Shown here: positions 1 to 10,059 of the stretch, piece by piece
Layout: each line of letters begins with the position of its first letter
Numbering within the stretch: the first letter of the stretch is position 1
Assembly: GCF_030523985.1 (NCBI RefSeq)
Contig: NZ_JAUNHK010000049.1
Span: forward strand, 1 to 13,879
Direction: 5' to 3'
DNA from: Deinococcus sp.
GTDB lineage: Bacteria; Deinococcota; Deinococci; Deinococcales; Deinococcaceae
DNA: 13,879 nucleotides
Made by a program: the position numbers and the translations under genes
Notes under the pieces: model-generated
What the model saw: the letters and a program-made list of their open reading frames with translations, nothing else
What the model was told of the DNA's origin: nothing
Database searches by the model: none

Positions 1-545
1 CGCTCCCCGGCGGCGCGGGTGCGGCCCTCGCCTGGCTGAGCGGGGGGGCCGTCACGGGCACGGTCGCCTCCGACGCGGCGCTCGCCACGGTCATCGCGGG
101 GACGGAAGCCACCACGGTCGCCGCCGAAGCTGCGCTCGCCACGGTCATCACGGGGACGGAAGCCGCCCTGACCACCACGGTCACCACCACGGAAGCCGCC
201 GCCCTGGCTCTGGCTTTCGCGCAGTTCGCGCATCTCGCGGCGCAGGCCACGAATTTCCTTGCTCTGCGCTTCGAGCATTTCCTTCATTTCGTTCAGCAGA
301 CCCAGCAGGTCGTCGGCGTCAATGAATTCTTCTTCGTACTCTTCGCCGCTTTCGTCCACCAGACGCGCCGCCGTCAGACCTTCTTCCTCGGCGTCCATCA
401 CTTCGTCTTCGTCCAGTTCGCCTGCCAGTTGCGGCAGCACGTCGCGCAATTCGGCGGGGGTCTGTTCCTGGGTGTGCCCGCTCACTTCAGTGGTTTCGTT
501 CTGGCCTTCGATCTGGCCCATCTTCTGCTCGTCGCCGTTCGTCAT
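1..545 (-). CDS. Acidic coiled-coil protein with Gly/Arg-rich (RGG-like) tail, 3' end cut by the window edge
   Basis: I translated this frame by hand from ATG at 545-543; it stays open for 181 codons to the window edge, so the C-terminus is missing. The start is supported by AGGGAG (plus 553-558) seven bases upstream. Residues about 1-80 are strongly acidic, with runs of Glu/Asp near 43-55 and 64-79. Residues about 80-113 are a charged heptad-like helix rich in Glu, Arg, Leu and Met, probably a coiled coil. From residue 115 it is Gly/Arg/Asp rich: FRGGDRGG, then two copies of an 18-residue unit (FRPRDDRGER followed by a GGDR box). RGG-like tails commonly bind RNA or single-stranded DNA, so a nucleic-acid role is possible but inferred. 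I do not recognise a named family. It is divergent from the binding-protein gene at 693. Confidence 0.8.
   Translation of the reverse strand, partial: MTNGDEQKMGQIEGQNETTEVSGHTQEQTPAELRDVLPQLAGELDEDEVMDAEEEGLTAARLVDESGEEYEEEFIDADDLLGLLNEMKEMLEAQSKEIRGLRREMRELRESQSQGGGFRGGDRGGQGGFRPRDDRGERSFGGDRGGFRPRDDRGERRVGGDRARDGPPAQPGEGRTRAAGE
78..164. repeat. 54-bp-period direct repeat inside the RGG-like gene
   Basis: Bases 78-110 and 132-164 are 33-bp copies that differ at one position (G at 95, A at 149), set 54 bp apart. They encode two 18-residue copies of the Arg/Gly/Asp-rich unit. More divergent GGDRGG-type sequence follows on the 5' side of the gene (about 165-200). The pattern indicates in-frame tandem duplication and predicts length variation between strains. 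Confidence 0.85.
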
Positions 546-624
546 GTCTTTGCTCCCTGGCCCCCGGCTGTGCGGGCTGGCCCTTACTCGTGCGCTTCCC
601 TCTGGCGGGCCGAGCGCAAACCAG

Positions 625-630
625 AGTGTA
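625..630 (-). promoter_or_regulatory. Possible -10 box for the RGG-like gene
   Basis: Read on the minus strand this is TACACT, fitting the TANNNT -10 pattern. It would start transcription near 618 and give an untranslated leader of about 70 bases. I see no convincing -35 box, so the call is weak. Confidence 0.35.
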
Positions 631-679
631 TCCCATCCACATGAATGCGGGGTGGCAAGCCGCAGGCCGTGCGCCTGCC

Positions 680-685
680 TATACT
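680..685 (+). promoter_or_regulatory. -10 box giving a leaderless mRNA for the NMT1-type binding protein
   Basis: TATACT lies exactly seven bases before the ATG at 693, so transcription would begin at or next to the A of the start codon. No Shine-Dalgarno sequence is present. Leaderless genes with this spacing are well known in Deinococcus. No clear -35 box is visible. Confidence 0.65.
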
Positions 686-692
686 CGGCGGC

Positions 693-1646
693 ATGAAACG
701 CTTTTTCGCCGCCCTGACCCTGCTCGGCGTGCTGTCCGCGTCAGCCCAGGCCGCGCCCCGCACCGTCACCATCGGGCTAGGGTATGTGCCCAACGTGCAA
801 TTCACGCCTTTTTATGTCGCCGACAAGCTGGGTTATTACGCGGCGGAAGGCGTGCAGGTCAAGTTTCAGCACGGCTATGTTTCCGAACTGATGCCGCTGC
901 TGCTGCAGGGCAAACTCGACTTTGTGGTGGGCGACCCCGAAGACGCCATCTTTGCCCGCAACCAGGGGGCGCCCGTGCGCTACGTCATGGCGATGTACCA
1001 GAAAAGCCCCGTGACCCTCTTCGGCCTGCAACCCCTCAGCGCGGCGGGACTGAGGGGCAAGACGGTGGGCATTCCGGGACCGTTCGGCAGCAGCTACCAC
1101 GCGGTTCAGGCGTACCTGGAACAATCGGGCCTGAAAGAAGGCCGCGACGTGCGACTGGCGACCATCGGTTTTACCCAGCAGGAAGCGGTGCAGTCGGGCC
1201 GGGTGAGCGCGGCGACGGGCTACCTCAACAACGACGTGGTGACGTTGCGCTCCAGCGGCAAGAAGGTCTACACCCTGAACCTGTTCGCGGCCTACCCGAT
1301 GGTCGGCGTCGGTCTGATGACCCAGGACAAGACCCTGAAGACTGACCTGGCCCGCAAGGTGGTCAGGGCCAGCCAGCGCGGGCTGAAATTCACAGTGACC
1401 AACCCGGCCCAGGCGTTCAAGGTGGCGCAGCCCGTCTTCGGGAAAGGGGGCGGCAGCCTGGACATCCTCAAGGCCAGTGTGCCGCTGATGACCAGCAGCC
1501 TCACCACGCAGCGCGGCCTGGGCGCCAACGACCCCGCCAACTGGAAAAAGGCCGTCGCCGCCCTCGTCCGGCAGGGCAAACTGCCCGCAGGCAGTCAGGC
1601 CGAGAACTTCTACACCAACAGCCTGATCGACCCCAAGTTGCGCTGA
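693..1646 (+). CDS. NMT1/THI5-like ABC transporter substrate-binding protein (ThiY/RibY type)
   Basis: The 317-aa product starts with a signal peptide (MKRFF, a hydrophobic core, then ASAQAAPRT around residues 16-23), so it should be exported. The mature start, TIGLGYVPNVQFTPFYVAD, followed by GYYAAEGV and a phenylalanine-rich strand, is typical of the NMT1/THI5-like periplasmic-binding family. That family binds thiamine pyrimidine precursors (ThiY), riboflavin (RibY) or sulfonates/nitrate. YVPN-Q-PFYVA followed by GDPE and the QKSPV segment points to the ThiY/RibY side, but the ligand cannot be fixed from sequence. The reading frame is open further upstream to 645, but ATG 693 is preferred because it begins the signal peptide and sits seven bases after TATACT. 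No permease or ATPase gene is adjacent, so the partners must lie elsewhere. Confidence 0.85.
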   Translation: MKRFFAALTLLGVLSASAQAAPRTVTIGLGYVPNVQFTPFYVADKLGYYAAEGVQVKFQHGYVSELMPLLLQGKLDFVVGDPEDAIFARNQGAPVRYVMAMYQKSPVTLFGLQPLSAAGLRGKTVGIPGPFGSSYHAVQAYLEQSGLKEGRDVRLATIGFTQQEAVQSGRVSAATGYLNNDVVTLRSSGKKVYTLNLFAAYPMVGVGLMTQDKTLKTDLARKVVRASQRGLKFTVTNPAQAFKVAQPVFGKGGGSLDILKASVPLMTSSLTTQRGLGANDPANWKKAVAALVRQGKLPAGSQAENFYTNSLIDPKLR

Positions 1647-1674
1647 ACTTCTGGCAAAGGTCACGCCCCGGCAA

Positions 1675-1713
1675 CCAGTCGCCCCATCCCAGCTGTGGCG
1701 GCTGGCTCTTTTA
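1675..1713 (+). terminator. Rho-independent terminator after the NMT1-type binding protein
   Basis: CCAGTCGCC (1675-1683) pairs with GGCGGCTGG (1697-1705) over nine base pairs including one G-U, with a 13-base loop, followed by CTCTTTTAT. It begins 28 bases after the stop codon and closes this single-gene unit. Confidence 0.8.
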
Positions 1714-1937
1714 TGCCCCCAAGTCCTGAAAACAGCACCCCCAAGACATGTCTGTATTGCTTAGAAAAGAAGGGCCTTTTTTGGCTAAGCTTGCGCCCGT
1801 GAGAACGTCCGCGCTGCCTGTCACCCTGCCCACCTGTGGCGTCGGGGACGGGCTGTATGGCGTCGCCGGACTGCTGCCGAGCTCCTTGTTCGCCCGACCA
1901 GGGAGTCCATCGCTCTCGTCATGAACGCGGGTCAACC
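1714..1937. other. Leader region before the diguanylate cyclase, with an inverted repeat and a possible promoter
   Basis: GCTTAG (1759-1764) and CTAAGC (1785-1790) form an exact six-base inverted repeat around a purine-then-T-rich centre (AAAAGAAGGGCC then six T). TAAGCT at 1786-1791 fits a TANNNT -10 box and lies seven bases before GTG 1799, the same geometry as the leaderless genes in this window. No good -35 box is seen. The region also holds the short reading frame 1799-1924. Confidence 0.35.
1799..1924 (+). CDS. Possible 41-aa leaderless leader peptide upstream of the diguanylate cyclase
   Basis: GTG at 1799 follows TAAGCT by seven bases and opens a 41-codon frame (VRTSALPVTLPTCGVGDG at the start, SPSLSS at the end) that stops with TGA at 1922-1924. 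That stop is 13 bases before the ATG of the cyclase gene, which lacks a Shine-Dalgarno sequence, so translation could pass on by re-initiation. The peptide matches nothing I know. Codon usage alone does not distinguish it from chance in such GC-rich DNA, so it may simply be an untranslated leader. Confidence 0.25.
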   Translation: MRTSALPVTLPTCGVGDGLYGVAGLLPSSLFARPGSPSLSS

Positions 1938-3476
1938 ATGAGTGCCTGGCCCAAAGACCCCAAGCAGACCGCTCTGGCCCTGCTGTCTTTGCTGCTGGCG
2001 GCGCTGCATCTGGCCGTGGTCACGGGAGGCGGAGCAGGCCGCTCGCTGCTGACGGTCGACGTGCTGTACGCCGCCTGCATCGCCAGCACCACCCTGCTGG
2101 CCCTCAGCGGCTGGCGGCAGGAAAAGCGCAGCGGCAACGGCGGGCTGGGCTGGTACGCGCTGGGCATGGGGGCGCTGCTGCTCGCCGAACTGTGGATGCT
2201 TCAGTACGACCTGCCGGGCCGCAGCACTCCGGAAATTTCGGTGGCGGACCCGCTGTACTTTCTGTTCTATCTGGGAATCGCAGCGACCCTGCTGCGGTTT
2301 CACGGCCTGCGGGGCTGGTCTGCCGAAGCCTGGGGGGCGCTGCTCGACAGTCTGGTGGTGGTGGTGCTGGTGGGCGAACTGGCCTGGATTGCCTTTCTGG
2401 CCGACGCCCTGGCGTCACCCGATTCGTGGCTACAGGCGGCGCTGAATCTGACCTATGTGGGCCTCGACCTCTTGCTGCTCACGCTCACCCTGCTGACCCT
2501 GCGCCGCCGCTTTAGCCTGCCGCTCAGTCTTTTTGGGGTGGGCGTGGTGGGCTTCGTCGTGGCCGACCTGCTCTACCTCAACCTGGAAGTGCGCGAACAA
2601 TACGTTGCCGGAACGCCTCTGGACGCCCTGTGGACCTGGGGAACCGTGTTTCAGGGGATCGGCATCGTGTGGGCGTGGCATACGCGGGCCTGGGAACTGC
2701 CGCAAGAAACCACCGAACAACTCGCCACCCGCAGGCAAGACCGGATGTTGCGGGCCGTGCCCTACCTGGCGATGGTGGTCAGTTGTGTCCTGCTGGTCAA
2801 GGCCCCCTCCTGGCCCTGGCTGCAAGGCAAACAGGCCGAACTGTGGTCGGTGGCGCTGTTCGCGGTGGTCATGCTGCGGCAGGCGGTATCCTTTTGGGAG
2901 GGTGACGAGCTGCAAACCGAGCTGCTCGGGCGCACCCATCAACTTCGGTATCAGGCGCTGCACGACGCGCTGACCGGACTGAACAACCGCACCGCCTTTG
3001 AAGATGAGCTGGCGGGTGCCCTGCCCCCCCCAGTGCGCGAACCTTTTGTGCTGCTTTATCTCGACCTGGACGGCTTCAAACCCATCAACGACCAACTTGG
3101 GCACGCCGCCGGAGACGAGGCGCTGCGCTGGGTCGCCAACCGGTTGCGGGCCGCCTTGCCCCCCAAATCGTTCATAGCGCGGCTGGGGGGCGACGAATTC
3201 ACGGTGCTGTGGCGCGGCTCAACCGCCGAAGCCGAGGCGCTGGCCGAGCGGGTGCGAACGGCCCTGGGCCAGCCCATGATGCTGGACGCGGCGACCGCAC
3301 AGATTGCGGCGTCGGTGGGCGTGGTGACGGTAGAAGCGGGGACCGAGCATCACCCCGACCACCTCTGGCGCGAGGCGGATCAGGCGATGTACCGCGTCAA
3401 GCGGGCGGCGCGGGCGGCGGCCCAAGCCGAAAGTTCTGCTGAAGCCGACCCGAAGCGTGCCGCGTCTGAGACGTGA
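1938..3476 (+). CDS. Membrane-bound diguanylate cyclase (GGDEF protein)
   Basis: The 512-aa product makes cyclic di-GMP from two GTP. About ten hydrophobic segments fill residues 8-320, including a SVADPLYFLFYLG segment near residue 100 of the kind seen in multi-spanning sensor modules. The GGDEF domain follows from about residue 340: LTGLNNRTAF, then LDLDGFK with metal-binding Asp 376, and an intact RLGGDEF (GGDEF at 417-421). The inhibitory RxxD site expected just before it is absent (PPKSFIARL instead), so product feedback through the I-site is unlikely. There is no EAL or PAS domain. The start is uncertain: the frame extends to GTG 1836 and ATG 1857, but ATG 1938 begins the charged segment just before the first membrane helix. 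No ribosome binding site is evident. The dehydrogenase gene follows after 12 bases, suggesting cotranscription. Confidence 0.88.
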   Translation: MSAWPKDPKQTALALLSLLLAALHLAVVTGGGAGRSLLTVDVLYAACIASTTLLALSGWRQEKRSGNGGLGWYALGMGALLLAELWMLQYDLPGRSTPEISVADPLYFLFYLGIAATLLRFHGLRGWSAEAWGALLDSLVVVVLVGELAWIAFLADALASPDSWLQAALNLTYVGLDLLLLTLTLLTLRRRFSLPLSLFGVGVVGFVVADLLYLNLEVREQYVAGTPLDALWTWGTVFQGIGIVWAWHTRAWELPQETTEQLATRRQDRMLRAVPYLAMVVSCVLLVKAPSWPWLQGKQAELWSVALFAVVMLRQAVSFWEGDELQTELLGRTHQLRYQALHDALTGLNNRTAFEDELAGALPPPVREPFVLLYLDLDGFKPINDQLGHAAGDEALRWVANRLRAALPPKSFIARLGGDEFTVLWRGSTAEAEALAERVRTALGQPMMLDAATAQIAASVGVVTVEAGTEHHPDHLWREADQAMYRVKRAARAAAQAESSAEADPKRAASET

Positions 3477-3488
3477 CACAGTGACTCC

Positions 3489-4424
<936 letters not shown>

Positions 4425-4463
4425 ATTCTGCCCTTTCCTACCTCGGGCGCAAGCCGCAGCCGC

Positions 4464-4469
4464 TATGGT
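4464..4469 (+). promoter_or_regulatory. -10 box giving a leaderless moaA mRNA
   Basis: TATGGT lies six bases before ATG 4476. With no Shine-Dalgarno sequence nearby, this suggests that moaA has its own promoter and a leaderless transcript, besides any read-through from the dehydrogenase gene. No -35 box stands out. Confidence 0.5.
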
Positions 4470-4475
4470 GTGCGG

Positions 4476-5474
<999 letters not shown>

Positions 5475-5605
5475 ACTCGCCCGAATATCCCCTCGAAATC
5501 TTTCCTTCTGGAAGGTCACCGTCCCCCAGGCAGTGACCCGATACAGGGTGATTGCATAAACTTGCCCTTTCTCGCTTGGGCAGCACATGAGGCGCCCCTA
5601 TGCAT

Positions 5606-5617
5606 GTCAAAATTGAC
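5606..5617. promoter_or_regulatory. Compact dyad GTCAA-N2-TTGAC, possible operator
   Basis: The two five-base arms are exact complements around AA. The size suits a dimeric helix-turn-helix regulator. It lies about 165 bases before the gntR start and about 95 bases before its predicted promoter, so which gene it serves is uncertain. Confidence 0.35.
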
Positions 5618-5706
5618 GGTCCCAGGCGCGATTCTTCTGTCGGAGAAGTGGTCTTTCCAGTATGTATGTTTATGCCCTTGTGAGGTGAGTGAAATTCTAG
5701 GCAGCC

Positions 5707-5735
5707 TTGTGTGACGTGGGGTCTGACTCTAGTAT
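5707..5735 (+). promoter_or_regulatory. Promoter of the GntR-family gene, with an overlapping possible autoregulatory site
   Basis: TTGTGT (5707-5712) and TAGTAT (5730-5735) are separated by 17 bases and would start transcription near 5742, leaving a leader of about 38 bases. The imperfect palindrome GTATTAAGTAC (5732-5742; GTA and TAC arms exact) covers the -10 box and the start site. HutC-subfamily regulators often bind GT...TA...AC palindromes, so autorepression is plausible. Confidence 0.5.
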
Positions 5736-5779
5736 TAAGTACAGCTTCCGCACGTTGGCGGAGCGCCTGGAGGCACGCT

Positions 5780-6472
5780 ATGGCGAAGTACCCGCTGATT
5801 AAAACCACACTGAAAGACCGTTTGTTGGGGGGCCACTACCCCGAAGGACTGCCTCTGCCCAGTGAGCCGCAACTCGCCCGCGAGTTCGAGGTTTCGCGCA
5901 TGACCGCCCGCCGCGCCATAGACGAACTGGAGCGCGAGGGGTATGTCTACCGGGTGCAGGGGGCCGGGACTTTTCCTACAGGCAAACGCTTTCGGCAAGG
6001 GGTTTTCCGGGTACGGCCTTTCAAGGAGTGGGCACGCCACCCCGATCACCGCACCACGGTGCTGCGGGCCATGCAAATCGAGGCCACGCCCGAAATCGCC
6101 ATCATTCTGCAAATCGAGGCGGGCGACCCCGTGATTTTCGTTCACCGTCTGCGCACGGCGGGTGACGAAGCGCTGGTCATCGAAAAGCGCTACATCAACG
6201 CCAAGATGGTGCCCGAGCTGCTGGAGCGCAACCTCGCCGTCGAGAGCATCCACGAAACGATGGTCAGCCTGGGCCTGCCCCTTCAGCGCGTCGAGCAGAA
6301 CCTCGAAGCGGTCAACCTGCGCCAGGAAGAAGCCGACCTGCTGCGGGTGCCGCTGGGCACGGCGGCCTTCTTGCTGCGGCGCACCACCTACAGCGACAAC
6401 AAGCGGGCCAGCTACGCCAACTACTGGGTGCGCGGCGACCGCTACGCCTTCCAGGATTCGTTTGAACCCTGA
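5780..6472 (+). CDS. GntR-family transcriptional regulator, HutC subfamily (wHTH plus UTRA domain)
   Basis: The 230-aa product has an N-terminal winged helix-turn-helix. Recognisable are PLPSEPQLAREFEVSRMTARRA near residues 27-48, then ELEREGYVYRVQGAGTFPTGK, whose wing is typical of GntR proteins. Residues about 90-225 resemble the UTRA ligand-binding domain (GDPVIFVHRLRTAGDEALVIEKRYI, later AFLLRRTTYSDNKRASYANYWVRGDRYAF). UTRA domains bind small effectors such as sugars, amino sugars or urocanate; the effector here is unknown. ATG 5780 is chosen because GGAGG at 5769-5773 lies six bases upstream and the homology begins there. It precedes glgX, but a strong hairpin separates them, so regulation of glgX is possible but unproven. 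Confidence 0.92.
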   Translation: MAKYPLIKTTLKDRLLGGHYPEGLPLPSEPQLAREFEVSRMTARRAIDELEREGYVYRVQGAGTFPTGKRFRQGVFRVRPFKEWARHPDHRTTVLRAMQIEATPEIAIILQIEAGDPVIFVHRLRTAGDEALVIEKRYINAKMVPELLERNLAVESIHETMVSLGLPLQRVEQNLEAVNLRQEEADLLRVPLGTAAFLLRRTTYSDNKRASYANYWVRGDRYAFQDSFEP

Positions 6473-6541
6473 GAGCTGCGGCAAGGCGTGGCCCACAGCA
6501 CAGCAACCGTAAGCCAGACCATTCCTCTCCCTTCGGCAATT

Positions 6542-6555
6542 TGGTAACGTTTCCA
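6542..6555. promoter_or_regulatory. LacI-type palindrome TGGTAACGTTTCCA upstream of glgX
   Basis: This 14-base sequence is symmetric except for one pair (positions 4 and 11) around a central AACGTT, the CpG-centred form typical of LacI/GalR-family operators. It contains TAACGT (6545-6550), which fits a TANNNT -10 box, so a repressor bound here would block a promoter reading toward glgX. No LacI-family gene is in the window. Confidence 0.4.
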
Positions 6556-6562
6556 GCAATGT

Positions 6563-6606
6563 GGAGGCGGTGACGACGAATACGCGAGTCACCGCCTCCC
6601 TTTTCT
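6563..6606 (+). terminator. Strong rho-independent hairpin between the GntR gene and glgX
   Basis: GGAGGCGGTGAC (6563-6574) pairs perfectly with GTCACCGCCTCC (6588-6599) over 12 base pairs, with a 13-base loop, followed by CTTTTCT. It ends about 50 bases before the glgX start. Either it terminates the GntR transcript, or, if glgX transcription starts upstream (see 6545-6550), it sits at the 5' end of the glgX mRNA as an attenuator or stabilising hairpin. Confidence 0.85.
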
Positions 6607-6657
6607 GACTCCCCGCTCTTTCCGGGCCTGTTTTTCGTACCGAGGAGATTTCTGCTT

Positions 6658-8819
<2,162 letters not shown>

Positions 8820-8823
<4 letters not shown>

Positions 8824-9062
8824 GCGCCACCCCCATCTCGCCCGAACTCGACCCGCAAATCGTCCACGAGCGGCTGGGCGTCGAGGCCTACAGCGACCAC
8901 GAAGTCGGGGTGATGGTGGAGGTGTTGCAGGAGTTGTACGCGGGCCGCACGCTACAAGACCTCACCGAAGCCGAGTGGCTCCGCGCCTACGGCCTGATGC
9001 ACCAGCGCAAGAAAACCGGCTGGATGACTGAGGGCGTGGTGTCGCCCGACGCCGAAGTGTAA
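8820..9062 (+). CDS. Small conserved-looking protein of unknown function coupled to glgX
   Basis: The 80-aa product starts at ATG 8820, inside the last codons of glgX (ATGA overlap), and ends at TAA 9060-9062. It has no cysteine, signal peptide or membrane segment. The middle (EVGVMVEVLQELYAGRTLQD and the following LTEAEWLRAYGLMHQRK) is predicted to be helical and amphipathic. I do not recognise the family. Tight coupling to glgX suggests a role with glycogen debranching, perhaps as a partner or regulator, but that is inference from position only. Confidence 0.7.
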
Positions 9063-9077
9063 AGACGCAGAAGGGGG

Positions 9078-9119
9078 AGGGCAGAGTGTGGAGGGACGGT
9101 TCCCTCGCCGCTCTGCCCT
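9078..9119. terminator. Nested hairpin between convergent glgX-unit and cytochrome c genes
   Basis: AGGGCAGAG (9078-9086) pairs exactly with CTCTGCCCT (9111-9119). Inside it GAGGGA (9091-9096) pairs with TCCCTC (9101-9106), giving a long, near-continuous stem. A T-rich CGCTCTTTCT follows on the plus strand. A second small hairpin, CCCCG/CGGGG, lies at 9131-9145 next to the cytochrome gene stop. Position between converging genes favours a shared two-way terminator. Confidence 0.65.
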
Positions 9120-9147
9120 TCGCTCTTTCTCCCCGCTGTGCGGGGCT

Positions 9148-9858
9148 TCAGGGCGAACCGAGACTCGCCATGTAAGCCGCCAGGTCTTTCATCTCCTGGT
9201 CGCTCAGAGGTTGCACGGCTATCCGCATCGCCTCGGGCCAGATGAGGCCGCCGAAGCTGGGCGCGGCATGAAATTCTTCCAGAATCTCTGCGCCGTACTC
9301 GGGCGACAGGTGGGTTACGCTCGCCACGCCGTTGCGGTCCACCCCGCGTCCATCGGCCCCGTGACAGACCTGGCAGGCCAGCAGATTGCGGGCGGCGTCG
9401 CCCTGCGTAAACAGCCGCATGCCCCGGGCGCGGGCTTCGGGGTCCACCTTCCAGGCCGGGCCGGGTTCGAGCGCGGCGTAGTGGGCAGCGAGGTCGGCAA
9501 TGTTCTGGTCGCTCAGGGGGGCAGCCACCGCGTGCATCACCCCGCTGGGCCGCAGCTTGGCACGGAAGGCCGTGAGTTGCAGGCGGCTGTAACTCGCCAC
9601 CTGTCCTGCCAGCCCCGGCGTGCCCGCCCGCGTACTCACGCCGCCCGGTCCGTGGCAGCCCGCACAGGCCACCGCCAGGGCCGCGCCACGCTGGGCACTG
9701 GGCGTCTGGTAGCTGAGTTGTAATGGCCCAGCGCCCTCGGTGAAAGTCTGTACTGCTGCCGGAGCAGACCCCGAAGACGTGGTGTAGGTGCAACCCGCCA
9801 GCAGGGGCAGCCCCAGCAGGAAAGCACGCGGAAAAACCGAACGGGACAGACGGGACAT
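9148..9858 (-). CDS. Diheme cytochrome c lipoprotein (cytochrome c4/c553-like)
   Basis: The 236-aa product begins with a lipoprotein signal peptide: basic N-terminus, hydrophobic core and lipobox LLAGC with Cys 23 as the lipidation site. Two c-type heme motifs follow, Cys 65-His 69 (CAGCH) and Cys 162-His 166 (CQVCH). Each is followed by a distal Met within the family pattern MxxxAxxLSDxxxxDLAxxxA (Met 108 and Met 211), the likely axial ligand. This is the two-domain layout of cytochrome c4, a membrane-anchored electron carrier to terminal oxidases; the actual partner is unknown. ATG 9858 is chosen because GGAGGT (plus 9863-9868) lies four bases upstream and the signal peptide starts there, although the frame is open to 9954. 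It has its own promoter. Confidence 0.9.
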   Translation of the reverse strand: MSRLSRSVFPRAFLLGLPLLAGCTYTTSSGSAPAAVQTFTEGAGPLQLSYQTPSAQRGAALAVACAGCHGPGGVSTRAGTPGLAGQVASYSRLQLTAFRAKLRPSGVMHAVAAPLSDQNIADLAAHYAALEPGPAWKVDPEARARGMRLFTQGDAARNLLACQVCHGADGRGVDRNGVASVTHLSPEYGAEILEEFHAAPSFGGLIWPEAMRIAVQPLSDQEMKDLAAYMASLGSP

Positions 9859-9925
9859 GGTGACCTCCGGACACAGGAAAGGAGCGGATGGACAGACCTC
9901 ACCGACTTGTTGCGAATTCCAGTCC

Positions 9926-9954
9926 ACCTTACCTTTCCCCTGCCCTGCTCGCAA
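9926..9954 (-). promoter_or_regulatory. Promoter of the diheme cytochrome c gene
   Basis: On the minus strand TTGCGA (9954-9949) and TAAGGT (9931-9926) are separated by exactly 17 bases. Transcription would start near 9919, giving a leader of about 60 bases that carries the GGAGGT ribosome binding site. It lies after the thiB terminator, so the two genes are likely separate units. Confidence 0.6.
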
Positions 9955-10001
9955 GTCATTGTCCTGCCCCGCCTATCTTTCCCAGGTCATACGGGACTGC
10001 G

Positions 10002-10057
10002 CGGCTTCGATCTGCTCGGAAAAACAGTTTGGATGCCCAAACCATTTCCCGAAGCCG
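10002..10057 (-). terminator. Terminator of thiB, inside a longer dyad
   Basis: On the minus strand GTTTGG (10042-10037), GCAT and CCAAAC (10032-10027) form a stem followed by TG and five T (10024-10020), a rho-independent terminator 18 bases after the thiB stop. An outer perfect eight-base pairing, CGGCTTCG with CGAAGCCG (10002-10009 and 10050-10057), encloses it. ATACGG (9989-9994) could also pair with CCGTAT (10055-10060). Confidence 0.6.
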
Positions 10058-10059
10058 TA

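Larger units (their letters stand above)
5475..5779. other. Intergenic region with several dyad symmetries between moaA and the GntR gene
   Basis: No convincing gene lies here. Visible structures, in order, are: CCTTC-TG-GAAGG just after moaA; GGTCAC (5514-5519) with GTGACC (5533-5538), a perfect six-base pairing over 13 bases without a T tract; TGCCC (5563-5567) with GGGCA (5578-5582); GTCAA-AA-TTGAC (5606-5617), a compact dyad typical of a protein-binding site; CTTCT (5634-5638) with AGAAG (5644-5648); and GTATTAAGTAC (5732-5742) over the -10 region. The region is more AT-rich than its surroundings. It could hold moaA's 3' end, an operator cluster or a small RNA; none of these is established. 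Confidence 0.55.

Noticed and set aside
78..200. CRISPR-like array
   Set aside because: The repeats are in-frame coding repeats with a 54-bp period and no unique spacers of even size.
1836..1937. N-terminal extension of the diguanylate cyclase from GTG 1836 or ATG 1857
   Set aside because: The added 34 residues are Cys/Arg/Ser/His rich, unlike a membrane-protein N-terminus, and no better translation signal supports them.
5590..5690. Deinococcus radiation/desiccation response motif (RDRM)
   Set aside because: TATG-containing AT-rich stretches suggested it, but none forms the 17-bp palindrome with TTATG...CATAA-like arms.
9859..9954. Upstream extension of the cytochrome c frame
   Set aside because: It would bury the lipoprotein signal peptide and include the predicted promoter and ribosome binding site.
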